From Myxococcus sp. (GTDB lineage: Bacteria > Myxococcota > Myxococcia > Myxococcales > Myxococcaceae), in NCBI GenBank assembly GCA_014879945.1, contig JACSRE010000258.1, positions 1 through 56,662 on the forward strand: DNA of 56,662 nucleotides. Reading direction: 5' to 3'. The position numbers and the translations under genes were made by a program. The notes under the pieces were generated by a model. That model was not told the origin of the DNA, ran no database searches, and saw nothing but the letters and a program-made list of their open reading frames with translations. Each line of letters starts with the position of its first letter. Within the stretch, counting starts at the first letter, position 1. Below are positions 19,813 through 28,641 of this stretch, piece by piece.

Positions 19813-21291
19813 ATGAACAAGCCGACCATCGCCGCCCTCGCCGCGTTCGTGCTGCTGCTCATCGCCTTCGTCGCCACCCGCGAGAAGGAAGTCTCGGTCG
19901 GGGTGAAGAAGTTCGACGCGCCCGCGCTCGGGGCCGCCTCCATCGACACCATCGTCGTCAGCGGCGCCAACACGGCGAAGCTCGAGCGCTCGCCCAACGG
20001 GTGGACGGTGGCGGACCCGTCGAAGCCCGAGGCGAAGTTCACCGCCGACGACGGCCAGGTGCAGGCGCTGCTCTCGGCGCTCGCCGAGTTCAAGGCCCCC
20101 GACTTCGTCACCGAGAACGAGTCCAAACACGCGGAGTACGAGGTCGACGCGACCAAGGGCACCACGGTGAGCGCGACCGGCGCGGGGAAGACGTTCGCCA
20201 TCGTCCTGGGCAAGGCCTCGAAGAGCGGCGGCACCTACGTGCGCAAGGCCGACGGCAAGGCCGTCTTCGTCTCGGGCTCGCCGGTGGCCGGCTCGGTGAA
20301 GCGCGACGTCACGGCGTGGCGCAAGAAGACGATCACCACGGCCCCGTTCGCCGACGTCACCCAGGTCGACGTCGTCCGCGCCGACGGCGAGGCGTTCACG
20401 TTGAAGGCCGGCGAGGGCGGCGCGTGGGCGCTGACGGCCGCGACGAACGTGTTTGGCGACGTCCTCGGTGATGCGAGCGGGCTCGGCGGGCTTCGCAAGA
20501 GGCCCCGGCCGTTCCGCTTCGACTCCAACGCGGGCCAGCGGCTGGTCACGCAGCTGACTTCGCTCCAGGCGCAGAACTTCCTCGCCGCCGATGCTGACTT
20601 CTCGAAGGCGCACCTCTTCACCCTGACGCTGAAGGACGGAAAGACCGTCAAGGTGTCGCTCGCGCCGACGAAGCGTGACGACGGCACCTTTGCGCTGAAG
20701 GTCGAGGGCGACGCGCAGCAGTACGCGGTCGCGTCGTGGGTGGCGGAGCAGCTCGAGACGAAGATCGAAGGGCTCAGAGACCTCTCGCTCGTCTCGTTCG
20801 ACCCCTCGAAAGCGACGAAGTTGTCGATCACCGCCGCTGGCAAGAAGACGATCGCCGCGCTGGAGGGTGGCGCGTGGAAGTTGGTGGAGCCCAGGACCGC
20901 GCCCGCCGGCGTCGAGTTCGACGGCAACCAGGTCGTCGCGCAGCTGAACCGCCTGCGCGGCCTTCGCGCGGCGCGCCTGACGCAGATCGACGTCACGAAG
21001 GCCGGCCTCGCGTCGCCGTCGGCGGTCATCGAGGTGGTCGTCGATGGGAAGCCGCTCAAGATTGCCTTTGGTGCCGACACGGGGAGCAACTCCGAGGTCT
21101 ATCTGGGGGGCGCGATTGACGACGGCGTGTACGCGATCGCCGGCAGCGAGAAGGCCTCGTGGAGCACCGGCGCGCAGCTCTTCAACAAGCCGCCGCCGCC
21201 GCCCAACTTTGGCGGCATGCAGGGGCTCGATCAGCTCCCGCCCGAGATCCGCCAGAAGCTGATGGAGCAGCTGCGCCAACAGCGGAACTAG
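19813..21291 (+). CDS. DUF4340 domain protein
   Basis: A 492-residue protein with one N-terminal membrane segment (residues ~5-22) and tandem DUF4340 units: each starts with a strand pattern such as DTIVVSGANTAKLERSPNGWTV and continues with a VQALLSALAEFKAP-type helix. DUF4340 proteins habitually follow GldG-like genes in this operon type, so this is probably the fourth component of the transporter. A Pro/Gln-rich tail (KPPPPPNFGGM, MEQLRQQRN) ends the protein. Spacing from the GldG-like gene is 17 bases, with an AGAGAAGAGG purine-rich stretch upstream. The stop is six bases from the convergent POT gene. Confidence 0.85.
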   Translation: MNKPTIAALAAFVLLLIAFVATREKEVSVGVKKFDAPALGAASIDTIVVSGANTAKLERSPNGWTVADPSKPEAKFTADDGQVQALLSALAEFKAPDFVTENESKHAEYEVDATKGTTVSATGAGKTFAIVLGKASKSGGTYVRKADGKAVFVSGSPVAGSVKRDVTAWRKKTITTAPFADVTQVDVVRADGEAFTLKAGEGGAWALTAATNVFGDVLGDASGLGGLRKRPRPFRFDSNAGQRLVTQLTSLQAQNFLAADADFSKAHLFTLTLKDGKTVKVSLAPTKRDDGTFALKVEGDAQQYAVASWVAEQLETKIEGLRDLSLVSFDPSKATKLSITAAGKKTIAALEGGAWKLVEPRTAPAGVEFDGNQVVAQLNRLRGLRAARLTQIDVTKAGLASPSAVIEVVVDGKPLKIAFGADTGSNSEVYLGGAIDDGVYAIAGSEKASWSTGAQLFNKPPPPPNFGGMQGLDQLPPEIRQKLMEQLRQQRN

Positions 21292-21297
21292 CCGAGC

Positions 21298-22905
21298 TCA
21301 GGCCTTCCGGTAGTAGTCCACCAGCGTGTAGCGCTTCGCGTACCAGGCGAAGGCGGCCGCGGCGACGAAGGCGAAGCCGGCGAAGAAGAACATCTGGAAC
21401 GCCATCACGCCGAAGCCAAGGTCGGCGATGCCCTTCGTCACCGCGGCGTTCTTCACCGACGCGTTCACCACCAGCACCCAGAGGTTGCCGATGGTGACCG
21501 AGAGGCTCCAGAAGCTCATCAGCACGCCCTTGAGCTTCGCGGGCGCCTGGCTGTAGGCGAACTCCAGGCCGGTGGCCGACACCAGCACCTCTCCGAAGGT
21601 GAGCAGCGCGTAGGGCAACGACTGCCACAACAGCGGCAGCTTCTCGCCCCCGTCGAGCACCAGCTGGAGCGAGGCCGCGGCGATCCACGCCAGGCCCGAG
21701 AAGGCGATGCCGGCGCCCATTCGCCGCAGCGCCGTCGGCTCGACGCCCAGCTTCTTGAGCGTCGGGTACAGCACGAGGTTGTTGAAGGGGATGAGCAGCA
21801 TCACCAGCAGCGGGTTGAGCGCCTGCATCTGGGCCGCGCTCTTGAACCAGCTCCAGCCGGGCAACTGCATCGCGTTGCCCTGCAGAATCCACGTCGAGGC
21901 CTTCTGGTCGAACAGCGACCAGAACGGCGTCACCAGCGCGAAGATCACCAACACCCGGAGCACCGCCCGCACGCCGTCGATGTCTTCATCGGGGTGAACG
22001 CCGCGCGCGCGCTCGAGCTGCAGCCAGGCGCCGCCGCCCGCGAAGACCAGGAACACCACGATGGCCAGGCAGATGGACGCCACCACGCCCAGCAGCGGGA
22101 TGGTCGCCAGCGCGCCGACCGCGCCCACCAGCCCCACCACGCTCAAGGTGTAGCCGCGTCGCGACCCGGTCGCGCTCCTGGCCTTCAGAGCCGTCAGACA
22201 CACCCGCGCGAAGGAGTGCGGGTCCGACGGGGTGGGCGGCACGTTCACGTAGCGCCGCCGGCCCAGCCAGAAGATCACCGTCGCCACCACCATGAGCATG
22301 GCCGGAATGCCGAACGCCATTCGCGGCAGCGGGGTGTCGAGCGTGAAGAGCACCTGCCCGCCCAGCGTGATGACGGTCGGGGTCGACGACAGGAGCGGCG
22401 GAATGAGCAGCGACGCGAAGAACGAGCCGAAGTTGATGATCCAATAGAAGGCGTCGAACACCACCTTGGCGAGGTGCTTGTTCGTCTGGTCGAACTGATC
22501 GCCCACGAAGGCCGAGACGCACGGCTTGATGCCGCCCGAGCCCAGCGCGATGAGGAAGAGGCCCGCGTAGAAGCCGGGTTTGCTCTCGACCGAGAACGCG
22601 AGCAGGCCCTGGCCGAGGCAGTACACCAACGAGAGCCAGAGGATGGTGCGGTACTTGCCCAGGTAGCGGTCGGACAGCCAGCCGCCCAGCAGGGGGAAGA
22701 AGTACACGCCCATCACGAAGACGTGGAAGACCTCCTTCGCGGCGGCCTGGCGCTCCTGCTCGGCGAGGCCGATGAGCAGGTAGCCCACGAGGAAGTTCGT
22801 GAGCACGTTGCGCATGCCGTAGAAGCTGAAGCGCTCGGCCGCCTCGTTGCCGATGATGAAGGGAATCTGCGGAGGCAGCTTCGCCTTCGGAGTGTCGGTC
22901 GCCAT
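21298..22905 (-). CDS. POT/PTR2 family proton-coupled peptide transporter
   Basis: A 535-residue major facilitator of the proton-dependent oligopeptide transporter family. The hallmark E-x-x-E-R-F-x-x-Y motif is present as NEAAERFSFYGMR near residue 20. The second PTR2 signature region is represented by LIALGSGGIKPCVSAFVGDQFD, and about 12-14 hydrophobic segments are visible. It should import di- or tripeptides into the cytoplasm using the proton gradient, which fits a predatory or proteolytic lifestyle. The ATG at 22905 has TATGGT 14 nt upstream and no ribosome site. Confidence 0.92.
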   Translation of the reverse strand: MATDTPKAKLPPQIPFIIGNEAAERFSFYGMRNVLTNFLVGYLLIGLAEQERQAAAKEVFHVFVMGVYFFPLLGGWLSDRYLGKYRTILWLSLVYCLGQGLLAFSVESKPGFYAGLFLIALGSGGIKPCVSAFVGDQFDQTNKHLAKVVFDAFYWIINFGSFFASLLIPPLLSSTPTVITLGGQVLFTLDTPLPRMAFGIPAMLMVVATVIFWLGRRRYVNVPPTPSDPHSFARVCLTALKARSATGSRRGYTLSVVGLVGAVGALATIPLLGVVASICLAIVVFLVFAGGGAWLQLERARGVHPDEDIDGVRAVLRVLVIFALVTPFWSLFDQKASTWILQGNAMQLPGWSWFKSAAQMQALNPLLVMLLIPFNNLVLYPTLKKLGVEPTALRRMGAGIAFSGLAWIAAASLQLVLDGGEKLPLLWQSLPYALLTFGEVLVSATGLEFAYSQAPAKLKGVLMSFWSLSVTIGNLWVLVVNASVKNAAVTKGIADLGFGVMAFQMFFFAGFAFVAAAAFAWYAKRYTLVDYYRKA

Positions 22906-22913
22906 GGCGGCGG

Positions 22914-22919
22914 ACCATA
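22914..22919 (-). promoter_or_regulatory. TATGGT -10 box of the POT transporter gene
   Basis: On the minus strand GGGTATGGT places TATGGT (22919-22914) 14 nt before the ATG at 22905. The same GGGTATGGT string occurs 16 nt before the ATG at 46477. Confidence 0.45.
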
Positions 22920-22989
22920 CCCGGCAGGCGCGAGGCGTCTTGAGTTGTTCCTTCGGTCAGCCGGGGGCGCAGTCCGCGTCTGGCTCGCG

Positions 22990-23625
22990 ATGCTCCCCTC
23001 CGCGACGCTCCAGCTCGACGACGACGCCGCCATGGCGGTGCTGGCCGACGCGCTCGCCTCGGCCGGAGACCCGCGCGGCACCCTCATGCACCTGCAGCTC
23101 GCGCGTGAGGCGCGGCCCCACGACCACAGGCTGGCAGAGGCCGAGGCGCGACACCTGGCGCTCCACGGGAAGGCGCTGCTCGGCGCGCTCCAGACGGCCA
23201 GCTCGATGCTCACGCTGACGTGGCGCCGCGGCTTCCTCGAGGCCGTCACCCTCAAGAGCCTCGCCGGCGACGCGCGCTGGGGTGACCCGGTACGCGTCCG
23301 TCAGCGGTCCCGGCTCCCGCGGCTGCTGCGCGCGCTGGGCGCGCTGCCGGTGGCCCAGCGGCTCGGGCAGCTCACCGTCGCGATGCCGTGGTCGAGCTTC
23401 TGCCTCGCGCACCTCACCGAGGCGCTCGAGGCGGCGCTGGCGTCGGCGCCGGCCTCGCTGCGCCTACTCCGCGTCGAGGTGCTGGTGGCCGACGTCGATG
23501 ACGGCGACCCGTGGCGGGCGCGGACGCAGATCGTCCGGGCGCTGCGGGGCGGCGTGCGGCTCGAGGTCGACCAGGCGCTGCGGCCCTGGCTGGAGCGGGC
23601 GGGGCTCGTCGCCCGGCTCCCGTGA
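22990..23625 (+). CDS. TIGR02996-type protein
   Basis: A 211-residue protein. Residues ~8-60 (DDDAAMAVLADALASAGDPRG followed by TLMHLQLAREARPHDHRLAEAEA) match the TIGR02996 N-terminal pattern, in which an acidic start leads to a helix and GDPRGELI-x-LQ. That family is greatly expanded in myxobacteria and planctomycetes and has no known biochemical role. The remainder is Leu/Arg-rich with a repeated LLRALG / LRLLRVEVLVADV pattern, as in leucine-rich-like repeats that often follow this domain. The start is uncertain: the ATG at 22990 has no ribosome site and no TA box at the usual distance. A TTG at 22945 is an alternative. Confidence 0.65.
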   Translation: MLPSATLQLDDDAAMAVLADALASAGDPRGTLMHLQLAREARPHDHRLAEAEARHLALHGKALLGALQTASSMLTLTWRRGFLEAVTLKSLAGDARWGDPVRVRQRSRLPRLLRALGALPVAQRLGQLTVAMPWSSFCLAHLTEALEAALASAPASLRLLRVEVLVADVDDGDPWRARTQIVRALRGGVRLEVDQALRPWLERAGLVARLP

Positions 23626-23634
23626 AGTCGCGAT

Positions 23635-23671
23635 GACGAGAGGGGCGTGTCGCGCGCGCGCCCCTCTCGTC
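23635..23671. terminator. Bidirectional hairpin between convergent genes
   Basis: GACGAGAGGGGCG (23635-23647) and CGCCCCTCTCGTC (23659-23671) form a perfect 13-bp GC-rich stem around an 11-nt loop. It lies between the ends of the TIGR02996 gene and uvrA and would fold on either transcript. No T-run is attached. Confidence 0.6.
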
Positions 23672-23685
23672 GGCGGCGAAGACCG

Positions 23686-26550
23686 TCAGCCGGCGATGCG
23701 CACGCCCACGCGCTGCTTGCGGCCCTTCTCGAGCACGTGCTTGAGGTACTTGCCGGTGTACGAGCCCTTCACCGCGGCGACGTCCTCCGGCGTGCCTTCG
23801 GCCAGAATGCGCCCGCCGCCGTCTCCACCCTCGGGCCCGAGATCGATCACCCAGTCGGCCGACTTGATGACGTCGAGGTTGTGCTCGATCACCAGCACGG
23901 TGTTCCCCGCGTCCGCCAGCCGGTTGAGCACGATGAGCAGCTTGCGAATGTCTTCGAAGTGCAGCCCCGTGGTGGGCTCGTCGAGGATGTAGAGGGTGCG
24001 GCCGGTCGCCACCCTCGCCAGCTCGCGCGACAGCTTGATGCGCTGCGCTTCACCGCCCGAGAGCGTCGGCGAGGGCTGCCCCAGCTTCAGGTACGAGAGC
24101 CCCACGTCGTCGAGCGTCTGCAGGTGCCGCATGATGTCGCGGTGCACGCCGAAGTGCTCGATCGCTTCGCGCACCGACATCTCGAGGATCTCGGAGACGT
24201 TCTTGCCCTTGTACCGCACCCGCAGCGTCGCCTCGTTGAAGCGCTTGCCGCCGCACACCTCGCACGGCACGTACACGTCGGCGAGGAAGTGCATCTCGAC
24301 CTTCTTCACGCCGTCGCCTTCACACGACTCGCAGCGGCCGCCCTTCACGTTGAAGCTGAAGCGGCCGGGCGTGTAGCCGAACGCGCGCGCCTCGGCCGTC
24401 TGCGCCAGCACCTCGCGGATCGGGTCGAACACCTTGGTGTAGGTCGCCGGGTTCGAGCGCGGCGTGCGGCCGATGGGCCGCTGATCGATGTCGATCACCT
24501 TGTCGAGGTGCTCGACGCCGGTGATGGCCGCGTGCTTGCCTGGCATCACCCGTGACTCGGTGAGGTGGCGCGCGAGGGCAGGGTAGAGGATCTCGTTCAC
24601 CAGGGTGGACTTGCCCGCGCCCGAGACGCCGGTGACGGCGATGAAGGTGCCCAGCGGCAGGTCCACGTCGACGTTCTTGAGGTTGTTCTCCTTCGCGCCG
24701 CGAATGGTGATCTTCGTCTTGAGCCCCGGGCGGCGCGTCGGCGGCACGGCGATCTCGAGGCGCCCCGAGAGGTAGCCACCGGTGACGCTCTGCTCGTCGC
24801 GCATCACCTGCTTGGGCGTGCCCTGCGCCACCACCGCGCCGCCGAGCTCTCCGGCGCCGGGCCCGAAGTCGACGATCCAGTCGGCCTCTTCCATCGTCTC
24901 TTCGTCGTGCTCCACCACCAGCACGGTGTTGCCCAGGTCGCGCAGCTTCTTGAGCGTGGCGATGAGGCGCCCGTTGTCACGCTGGTGCAGGCCGATGGAA
25001 GGCTCGTCGAGGATGTAGATGACGCCGGTCAGCTCGCTGCCCATCTGCGAGGCGAGGCGAATGCGCTGGCTCTCTCCTCCCGACAGCGACGACGCGCTGC
25101 GGTCGAGCGTGAGGTAGCCCAGGCCCACGTCCACCAGGAAGCCCAGCCGGGAGCGGATCTCTTTGAGCAGCTCGGCCCCGATGGTGGCCTCGTTCTTCGT
25201 CAGCGGCATCGCCCCGAGGAAGCCCTGGGTGTCGCTGATGGTGAGGCGCGAGAGCTCGACGATCGTCTTCCCGTGCACCTTCACCGCCCGCGACTCGGGC
25301 TTGAGCCGCTCCCCCGCGCAGGTGGGGCACGGTTTGTCCGACAAGAAGCGCATGTAGTACTGCTTCATCGCCTCGGAGCTGGTCGACTGGAACCCCCGCA
25401 TCAGCTTGTTGACCAGGCCCTCCCACTCCATCTTCCAGCGGGCGTCGCCCCACTTCATCGACACCTCTTTCCCGCTCGAGCCGAACATCACGACGTCGCG
25501 CTGGGCCCTGGGCAGCTTCTCCCACGGGGTCTCGAGATCGATGCCGAAGGCGCGTGAGAGCGTGTCGACGAGATCGGCCGTCCACCCCTCGCCGCGGGTG
25601 ACCCCCGACGCCCACACCTCGACCGCGCCGTCGCGAATGGAGCGCGTCTTGTCGGTGACGATCAGATCGGGGTCCATCTCGGGGCGGGTGCCCAGGCCGG
25701 AGCAGTCGGTGCACATGCCCAGCGGGTTGTTGAACGAGAACGAGGCCGGGGTGAGCTCGGGGAACGAGAGGCCGCAGTGGTGGCAGGCGTTCAGCTCGCT
25801 CATGGTGCGATCGCCCTGCTTGTCGGCGTGCTCGTCGGCGACGATCAGCACGCCCTTGCCCTCTTTGAGCGCGTTCTCGACCGAGTCGGTGAGGCGCGGG
25901 CGCAGGTCGGCCTTGAGCACCAGGCGATCGATGATCAGCTCGATGTCGTGCTTGGACTTCTTGTCGAGGGTGATCGACTCCTCGAGCGACCGCACCTTGC
26001 CGTCGATGCGCGCGCGGCTGTACCCACGGCGCTGGGCGTCGACGAGCAGGTCTTTGTGCTCACCCTTGCGGTTCACCACGATGGGCGCCAGCAGCTGCAG
26101 CTTGGTGCCCGGGGCCAGCTTCATGATCTCGTCGACGATCTGCTGCGCCGACTGCTTGCCCACCTTGCGGCCGCAGCTGTGGCAGTGCTGCACGCCCATG
26201 TTCGCGAAGAGCACGCGCAGGTAGTCGTGCACCTCGGTGACGGTGCCCACCGTCGAGCGCGGGTTGTTCGAAGCCGCCTTCTGCTCGATCGAGATGGTGG
26301 GCGAGAGGCCGCGAATGGTGTCGTACTTCGGCTTCTCCATCTGCCCGAGGAACTGCCGCGCGTACGACGACAGCGACTCGACGTACCGGCGCTGGCCCTC
26401 GGCGTAGAGCGTGTCGAAGGCGAGCGAGGACTTGCCCGAGCCGGACACGCCGGTGAAGACGACCAGCTTCTTCTTGGGGATCTCGAGATCGACGCCCTTG
26501 AGGTTGTGCTCTCGGGCGCCACGAACGGTGATGACTTCTGGCTCGGCCAT
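23686..26550 (-). CDS. uvrA: UvrABC excinuclease subunit A
   Basis: The damage-recognition ATPase of nucleotide excision repair, 954 residues, the usual length. It has two ABC modules: the first Walker A is [15 protein letters not shown] (near residue 35) with signature [12 protein letters not shown], and the second is [14 protein letters not shown] with signature [12 protein letters not shown]. Zinc-module cysteines are visible in CHHCGLSF...[15 protein letters not shown] and [27 protein letters not shown] (landmarks only). [20 protein letters not shown], typical of UvrA, is intact. The ATG at 26550 has TAGGAA 15 nt upstream. A GAACAGGTGTTC dyad 51-62 bp upstream suggests SOS-type control. 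Confidence 0.97.
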   Translation of the reverse strand: MAEPEVITVRGAREHNLKGVDLEIPKKKLVVFTGVSGSGKSSLAFDTLYAEGQRRYVESLSSYARQFLGQMEKPKYDTIRGLSPTISIEQKAASNNPRSTVGTVTEVHDYLRVLFANMGVQHCHSCGRKVGKQSAQQIVDEIMKLAPGTKLQLLAPIVVNRKGEHKDLLVDAQRRGYSRARIDGKVRSLEESITLDKKSKHDIELIIDRLVLKADLRPRLTDSVENALKEGKGVLIVADEHADKQGDRTMSELNACHHCGLSFPELTPASFSFNNPLGMCTDCSGLGTRPEMDPDLIVTDKTRSIRDGAVEVWASGVTRGEGWTADLVDTLSRAFGIDLETPWEKLPRAQRDVVMFGSSGKEVSMKWGDARWKMEWEGLVNKLMRGFQSTSSEAMKQYYMRFLSDKPCPTCAGERLKPESRAVKVHGKTIVELSRLTISDTQGFLGAMPLTKNEATIGAELLKEIRSRLGFLVDVGLGYLTLDRSASSLSGGESQRIRLASQMGSELTGVIYILDEPSIGLHQRDNGRLIATLKKLRDLGNTVLVVEHDEETMEEADWIVDFGPGAGELGGAVVAQGTPKQVMRDEQSVTGGYLSGRLEIAVPPTRRPGLKTKITIRGAKENNLKNVDVDLPLGTFIAVTGVSGAGKSTLVNEILYPALARHLTESRVMPGKHAAITGVEHLDKVIDIDQRPIGRTPRSNPATYTKVFDPIREVLAQTAEARAFGYTPGRFSFNVKGGRCESCEGDGVKKVEMHFLADVYVPCEVCGGKRFNEATLRVRYKGKNVSEILEMSVREAIEHFGVHRDIMRHLQTLDDVGLSYLKLGQPSPTLSGGEAQRIKLSRELARVATGRTLYILDEPTTGLHFEDIRKLLIVLNRLADAGNTVLVIEHNLDVIKSADWVIDLGPEGGDGGGRILAEGTPEDVAAVKGSYTGKYLKHVLEKGRKQRVGVRIAG

Positions 26551-26559
26551 GGGGGCGGT

Positions 26560-26565
26560 TTCCTA
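26560..26565 (-). promoter_or_regulatory. TAGGAA -10 box of uvrA
   Basis: On the minus strand GCTAGGAA places TAGGAA (26565-26560) 15 nt before the uvrA ATG, giving a leader of at most a few bases and no ribosome site. Confidence 0.4.
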
Positions 26566-26600
26566 GCGTCGAAGGGGCGGCGGCGCTCTGGCTTGTGGCG

Positions 26601-26612
26601 GAACAGGTGTTC
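26601..26612. promoter_or_regulatory. LexA/SOS-box-like dyad GAACAGGTGTTC
   Basis: GAACA-GG-TGTTC is a dyad with perfect 5-bp arms that fits the Gram-positive SOS-box consensus GAAC-N4-GTTC. With its flank (GTTCAGG) it also agrees at 15 of 17 positions with the LexA site I recall for Myxococcus xanthus (CTRHAMRYBYGTTCAGS). It lies between divergent uvrA and an MFS gene, 51 bp upstream of the uvrA start, which is the expected neighbourhood for LexA control of uvrA. Confidence 0.5.
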
Positions 26613-26668
26613 AGGGTCAAGCCGTTCGAGCGGGGCCGAATAACCCGGCGCGCCTGGCGAGGGGTTGC

Positions 26669-26674
26669 TAGCTG
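26669..26674 (+). promoter_or_regulatory. TAGCTG -10 box, leaderless
   Basis: TGCTAGCTG places TAGCTG exactly 13 nt upstream of the ATG at 26682. No Shine-Dalgarno sequence is present. Confidence 0.4.
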
Positions 26675-26681
26675 CCCGCGC

Positions 26682-27821
26682 ATGACAACGGTGCGGCGGT
26701 GGCCGGCGTACGTGGGCGTCTTCGCGGCCGCGTTCGACAACTTCGCCATGACGCCGCTGGTGAAGGCGATCGCCGGCGACCTGAAGGTCGAGCTGGGCGC
26801 CGCGACCGCCGTCGCCACCGCCTACTACCTGGCCTACGGGCTGCTCCAGGTGCCGTGGGGCATGGTGTCGGAGCGGGTCGGAAGGGTCGCCGTCTTCAGG
26901 GTCGGCCTGGCCGCCGGCGCCCTGGGCTCCATCGCCTCGGTGATGGCTGGCTCGCTCGAGGGGCTGTTGCTGGCGCGCTTCGTCACCGGCGCGGGCATGG
27001 CGGCGGTGGTGCCGTCGGTCATCGCGTGGATCGGTGAGGTGCTGCCAGAGGGCGAGCGGCCCGGCGCGGCGATGGAGATGAACTCGGTCTACTCCGTGGG
27101 CGCGGCGCTCGGTGTCCTCGGCGCTGGCGTGCTCGCTGACCGCGTCGGGTGGCGCGCCGGCTTCGGCGCCGCGGGGCTCCTGTCACTGCTCGCGCTGTTG
27201 ACGTCGGGCGCGCTGTTCGCGCCGCTGAAGCCCGCGAGGCCCGGCAGCGTGCGTGACGCCCTCTCGGTGGGGGCGGTGCGGCAGCTCGCGCTCATCGGGC
27301 TGGTCGAGGGCTCGGTGCTCTTCGGGCTCTTCGCGTTCCTCGCGCCCACGCTCCTGCGCTCAGGCTCGTCCGCGTCCACCACCGGGCTCCTCATCGCGGG
27401 CTACGGCCTGTCGGTCGTCATCTGGAGCCAGCTCGCCCGGCGCCTCTCGGGCCGGGTGTCGATCTTGCGTTCGATGTCGGTGGGCGGCGGGTTGCTGGTG
27501 GTGAGCTGGGCGGCGGTGGCCATCGCGCCGGGGCCCGCGGGGGTGTTCTTCGCCTCCATCGCCATGGGCGCCACCATCGTCATGTTCCACTCGAACCTGC
27601 AGGTCTGGGCGACCCAGGCGGCCCCTCAGGCCCGCGGCCCAGCCATCGCCTTCTTCTCGGGCAGCCTCTTCGTCGGCGCGTCGGTCGGCACCGGGCTGGC
27701 GAGGCCGCTGTTCGACGCAGGTGAGGTGTCGCTCCTCTTCGGCGTCGGCGCGGCGATCGCCCTGGGCGTCACGGTGGTCGCCGTCTCGAGCCGCGAGCGG
27801 AGCCTGAGGCCCTCGCGCTGA
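26682..27821 (+). CDS. Major facilitator superfamily transporter
   Basis: A 379-residue MFS permease with about 12 hydrophobic segments and little else. The MFS motif A region is VPWGMVSERVGRVAVFR near residues 57-73, and a second copy is VLADRVGWRAGFG. The overall pattern fits a drug/efflux-type (DHA1, YbjJ/CynX-like) carrier rather than a sugar importer, but the substrate cannot be read. I chose the ATG at 26682. The frame is open to 26595, but that segment contains the LexA-like dyad and is not protein-like. It is divergent from uvrA and might share SOS control. Confidence 0.85.
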   Translation: MTTVRRWPAYVGVFAAAFDNFAMTPLVKAIAGDLKVELGAATAVATAYYLAYGLLQVPWGMVSERVGRVAVFRVGLAAGALGSIASVMAGSLEGLLLARFVTGAGMAAVVPSVIAWIGEVLPEGERPGAAMEMNSVYSVGAALGVLGAGVLADRVGWRAGFGAAGLLSLLALLTSGALFAPLKPARPGSVRDALSVGAVRQLALIGLVEGSVLFGLFAFLAPTLLRSGSSASTTGLLIAGYGLSVVIWSQLARRLSGRVSILRSMSVGGGLLVVSWAAVAIAPGPAGVFFASIAMGATIVMFHSNLQVWATQAAPQARGPAIAFFSGSLFVGASVGTGLARPLFDAGEVSLLFGVGAAIALGVTVVAVSSRERSLRPSR

Positions 27822-27855
27822 CGCGGCTGGCGCCGACCGTGGCAGTGCCGGCGCA

Positions 27856-27870
27856 GCGCTCTTCGAGCGC
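27856..27870. terminator. Hairpin GCGCTC-TTC-GAGCGC between convergent genes
   Basis: A perfect 6-bp stem with a 3-nt loop sits in the 52-bp gap between the MFS stop and the methyltransferase stop. It is probably a short bidirectional terminator, without a T-run. Confidence 0.4.
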
Positions 27871-27873
27871 GCT

Positions 27874-28524
27874 TCACCGCACCGCGGGGCGCACCTCGAG
27901 GGTCTTGGCCTTCTCGGCGCGCTTGCGCGACAGCTCCACGCCGACACCGTCGAGCCCGTGACGGTTGGCGACCGCCAGCACCGTGCCCAGGCCGCAGAAC
28001 GGATCGACCACCACCCGCGCCTGGGCCTTCTGCTTCACGAACTTCACCGCCACCTCACACGCCTCGACCCCCATCGCGCGCGCCCAGGGCATCTCGCCCA
28101 GCTTTGGCAGCACGTCGGCCGTCGAGTCGCCCGGGTCGACGCGCAGCTCGCGGCTGAAGGCCAGCAGGTGCGCCCAGGCCGGCCGCCCGAACGTCGTCAT
28201 GCCCGCGGGCGCCCGGCACACCGCCTTGTGGAACAGCTGCGCGCTGCCTGCCCGCTCCGCGCCGCGCTGCACCAGGTAGCCCTTGTCCACCCACCGCCCG
28301 TCTCGCTTGATGTCGGTCTGGAAGAACAGCGCCACGCCCGTCGGCGCGAGGCGCTCGCAGATGAGCTGCGCGGTGTCGCTGAACCAGTCGCGCCAGGCGT
28401 CGAAGGGCAGCCCCAGCTCCGACACGTCGGGCAGCGAGGTGATGACGGCGTGATCGGCCTCGAACGTCTGCTCCCGCAGCCAGGCCACGCCGTCGGTGCA
28501 GTGAATGGTGCGCGAAGGAGGCAT
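27874..28524 (-). CDS. Class I SAM-dependent methyltransferase (DNA- or RNA-type)
   Basis: A 216-residue protein with the SAM-binding loop DPFCGLGTVLAVANRHGLDGVGVELS near the C-terminus (shown as DPFCGLGTVLAVAN). A motif IV-like segment VITSLPDVSELGLPFDAWRDWF lies near the N-terminus, where the catalytic xPPY/DPPY of N6/N4-adenine methyltransferases is replaced by SLPD. This circular order (catalytic motif first) is seen in beta-type DNA methyltransferases and TRM11/DUF-type enzymes. The altered motif makes the target uncertain. The ATG at 28524 is preceded by AGGCGGAG. The frame extends to 28620, but that part overlaps the region upstream of the START-domain gene. Confidence 0.7.
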   Translation of the reverse strand: MPPSRTIHCTDGVAWLREQTFEADHAVITSLPDVSELGLPFDAWRDWFSDTAQLICERLAPTGVALFFQTDIKRDGRWVDKGYLVQRGAERAGSAQLFHKAVCRAPAGMTTFGRPAWAHLLAFSRELRVDPGDSTADVLPKLGEMPWARAMGVEACEVAVKFVKQKAQARVVVDPFCGLGTVLAVANRHGLDGVGVELSRKRAEKAKTLEVRPAVR

Positions 28525-28628
28525 GCGTCTGGCTCCGCCTCGCCCACTCGCCGGCCCGTGTCCACTCGCTTTCCCACGGCGCGCGCTGGTTTCAGGCCCC
28601 TCGATGGCGGTGGCTGGCACTCGCGGGG

Positions 28629-28634
28629 TACGGT
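28629..28634 (+). promoter_or_regulatory. TACGGT -10 box, leaderless
   Basis: GGGTACGGT places TACGGT exactly 13 nt before the ATG at 28642. The same GGGTACGGT string occurs upstream of the gene at 53073. Confidence 0.45.
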
Positions 28635-28641
28635 GTCCGAC

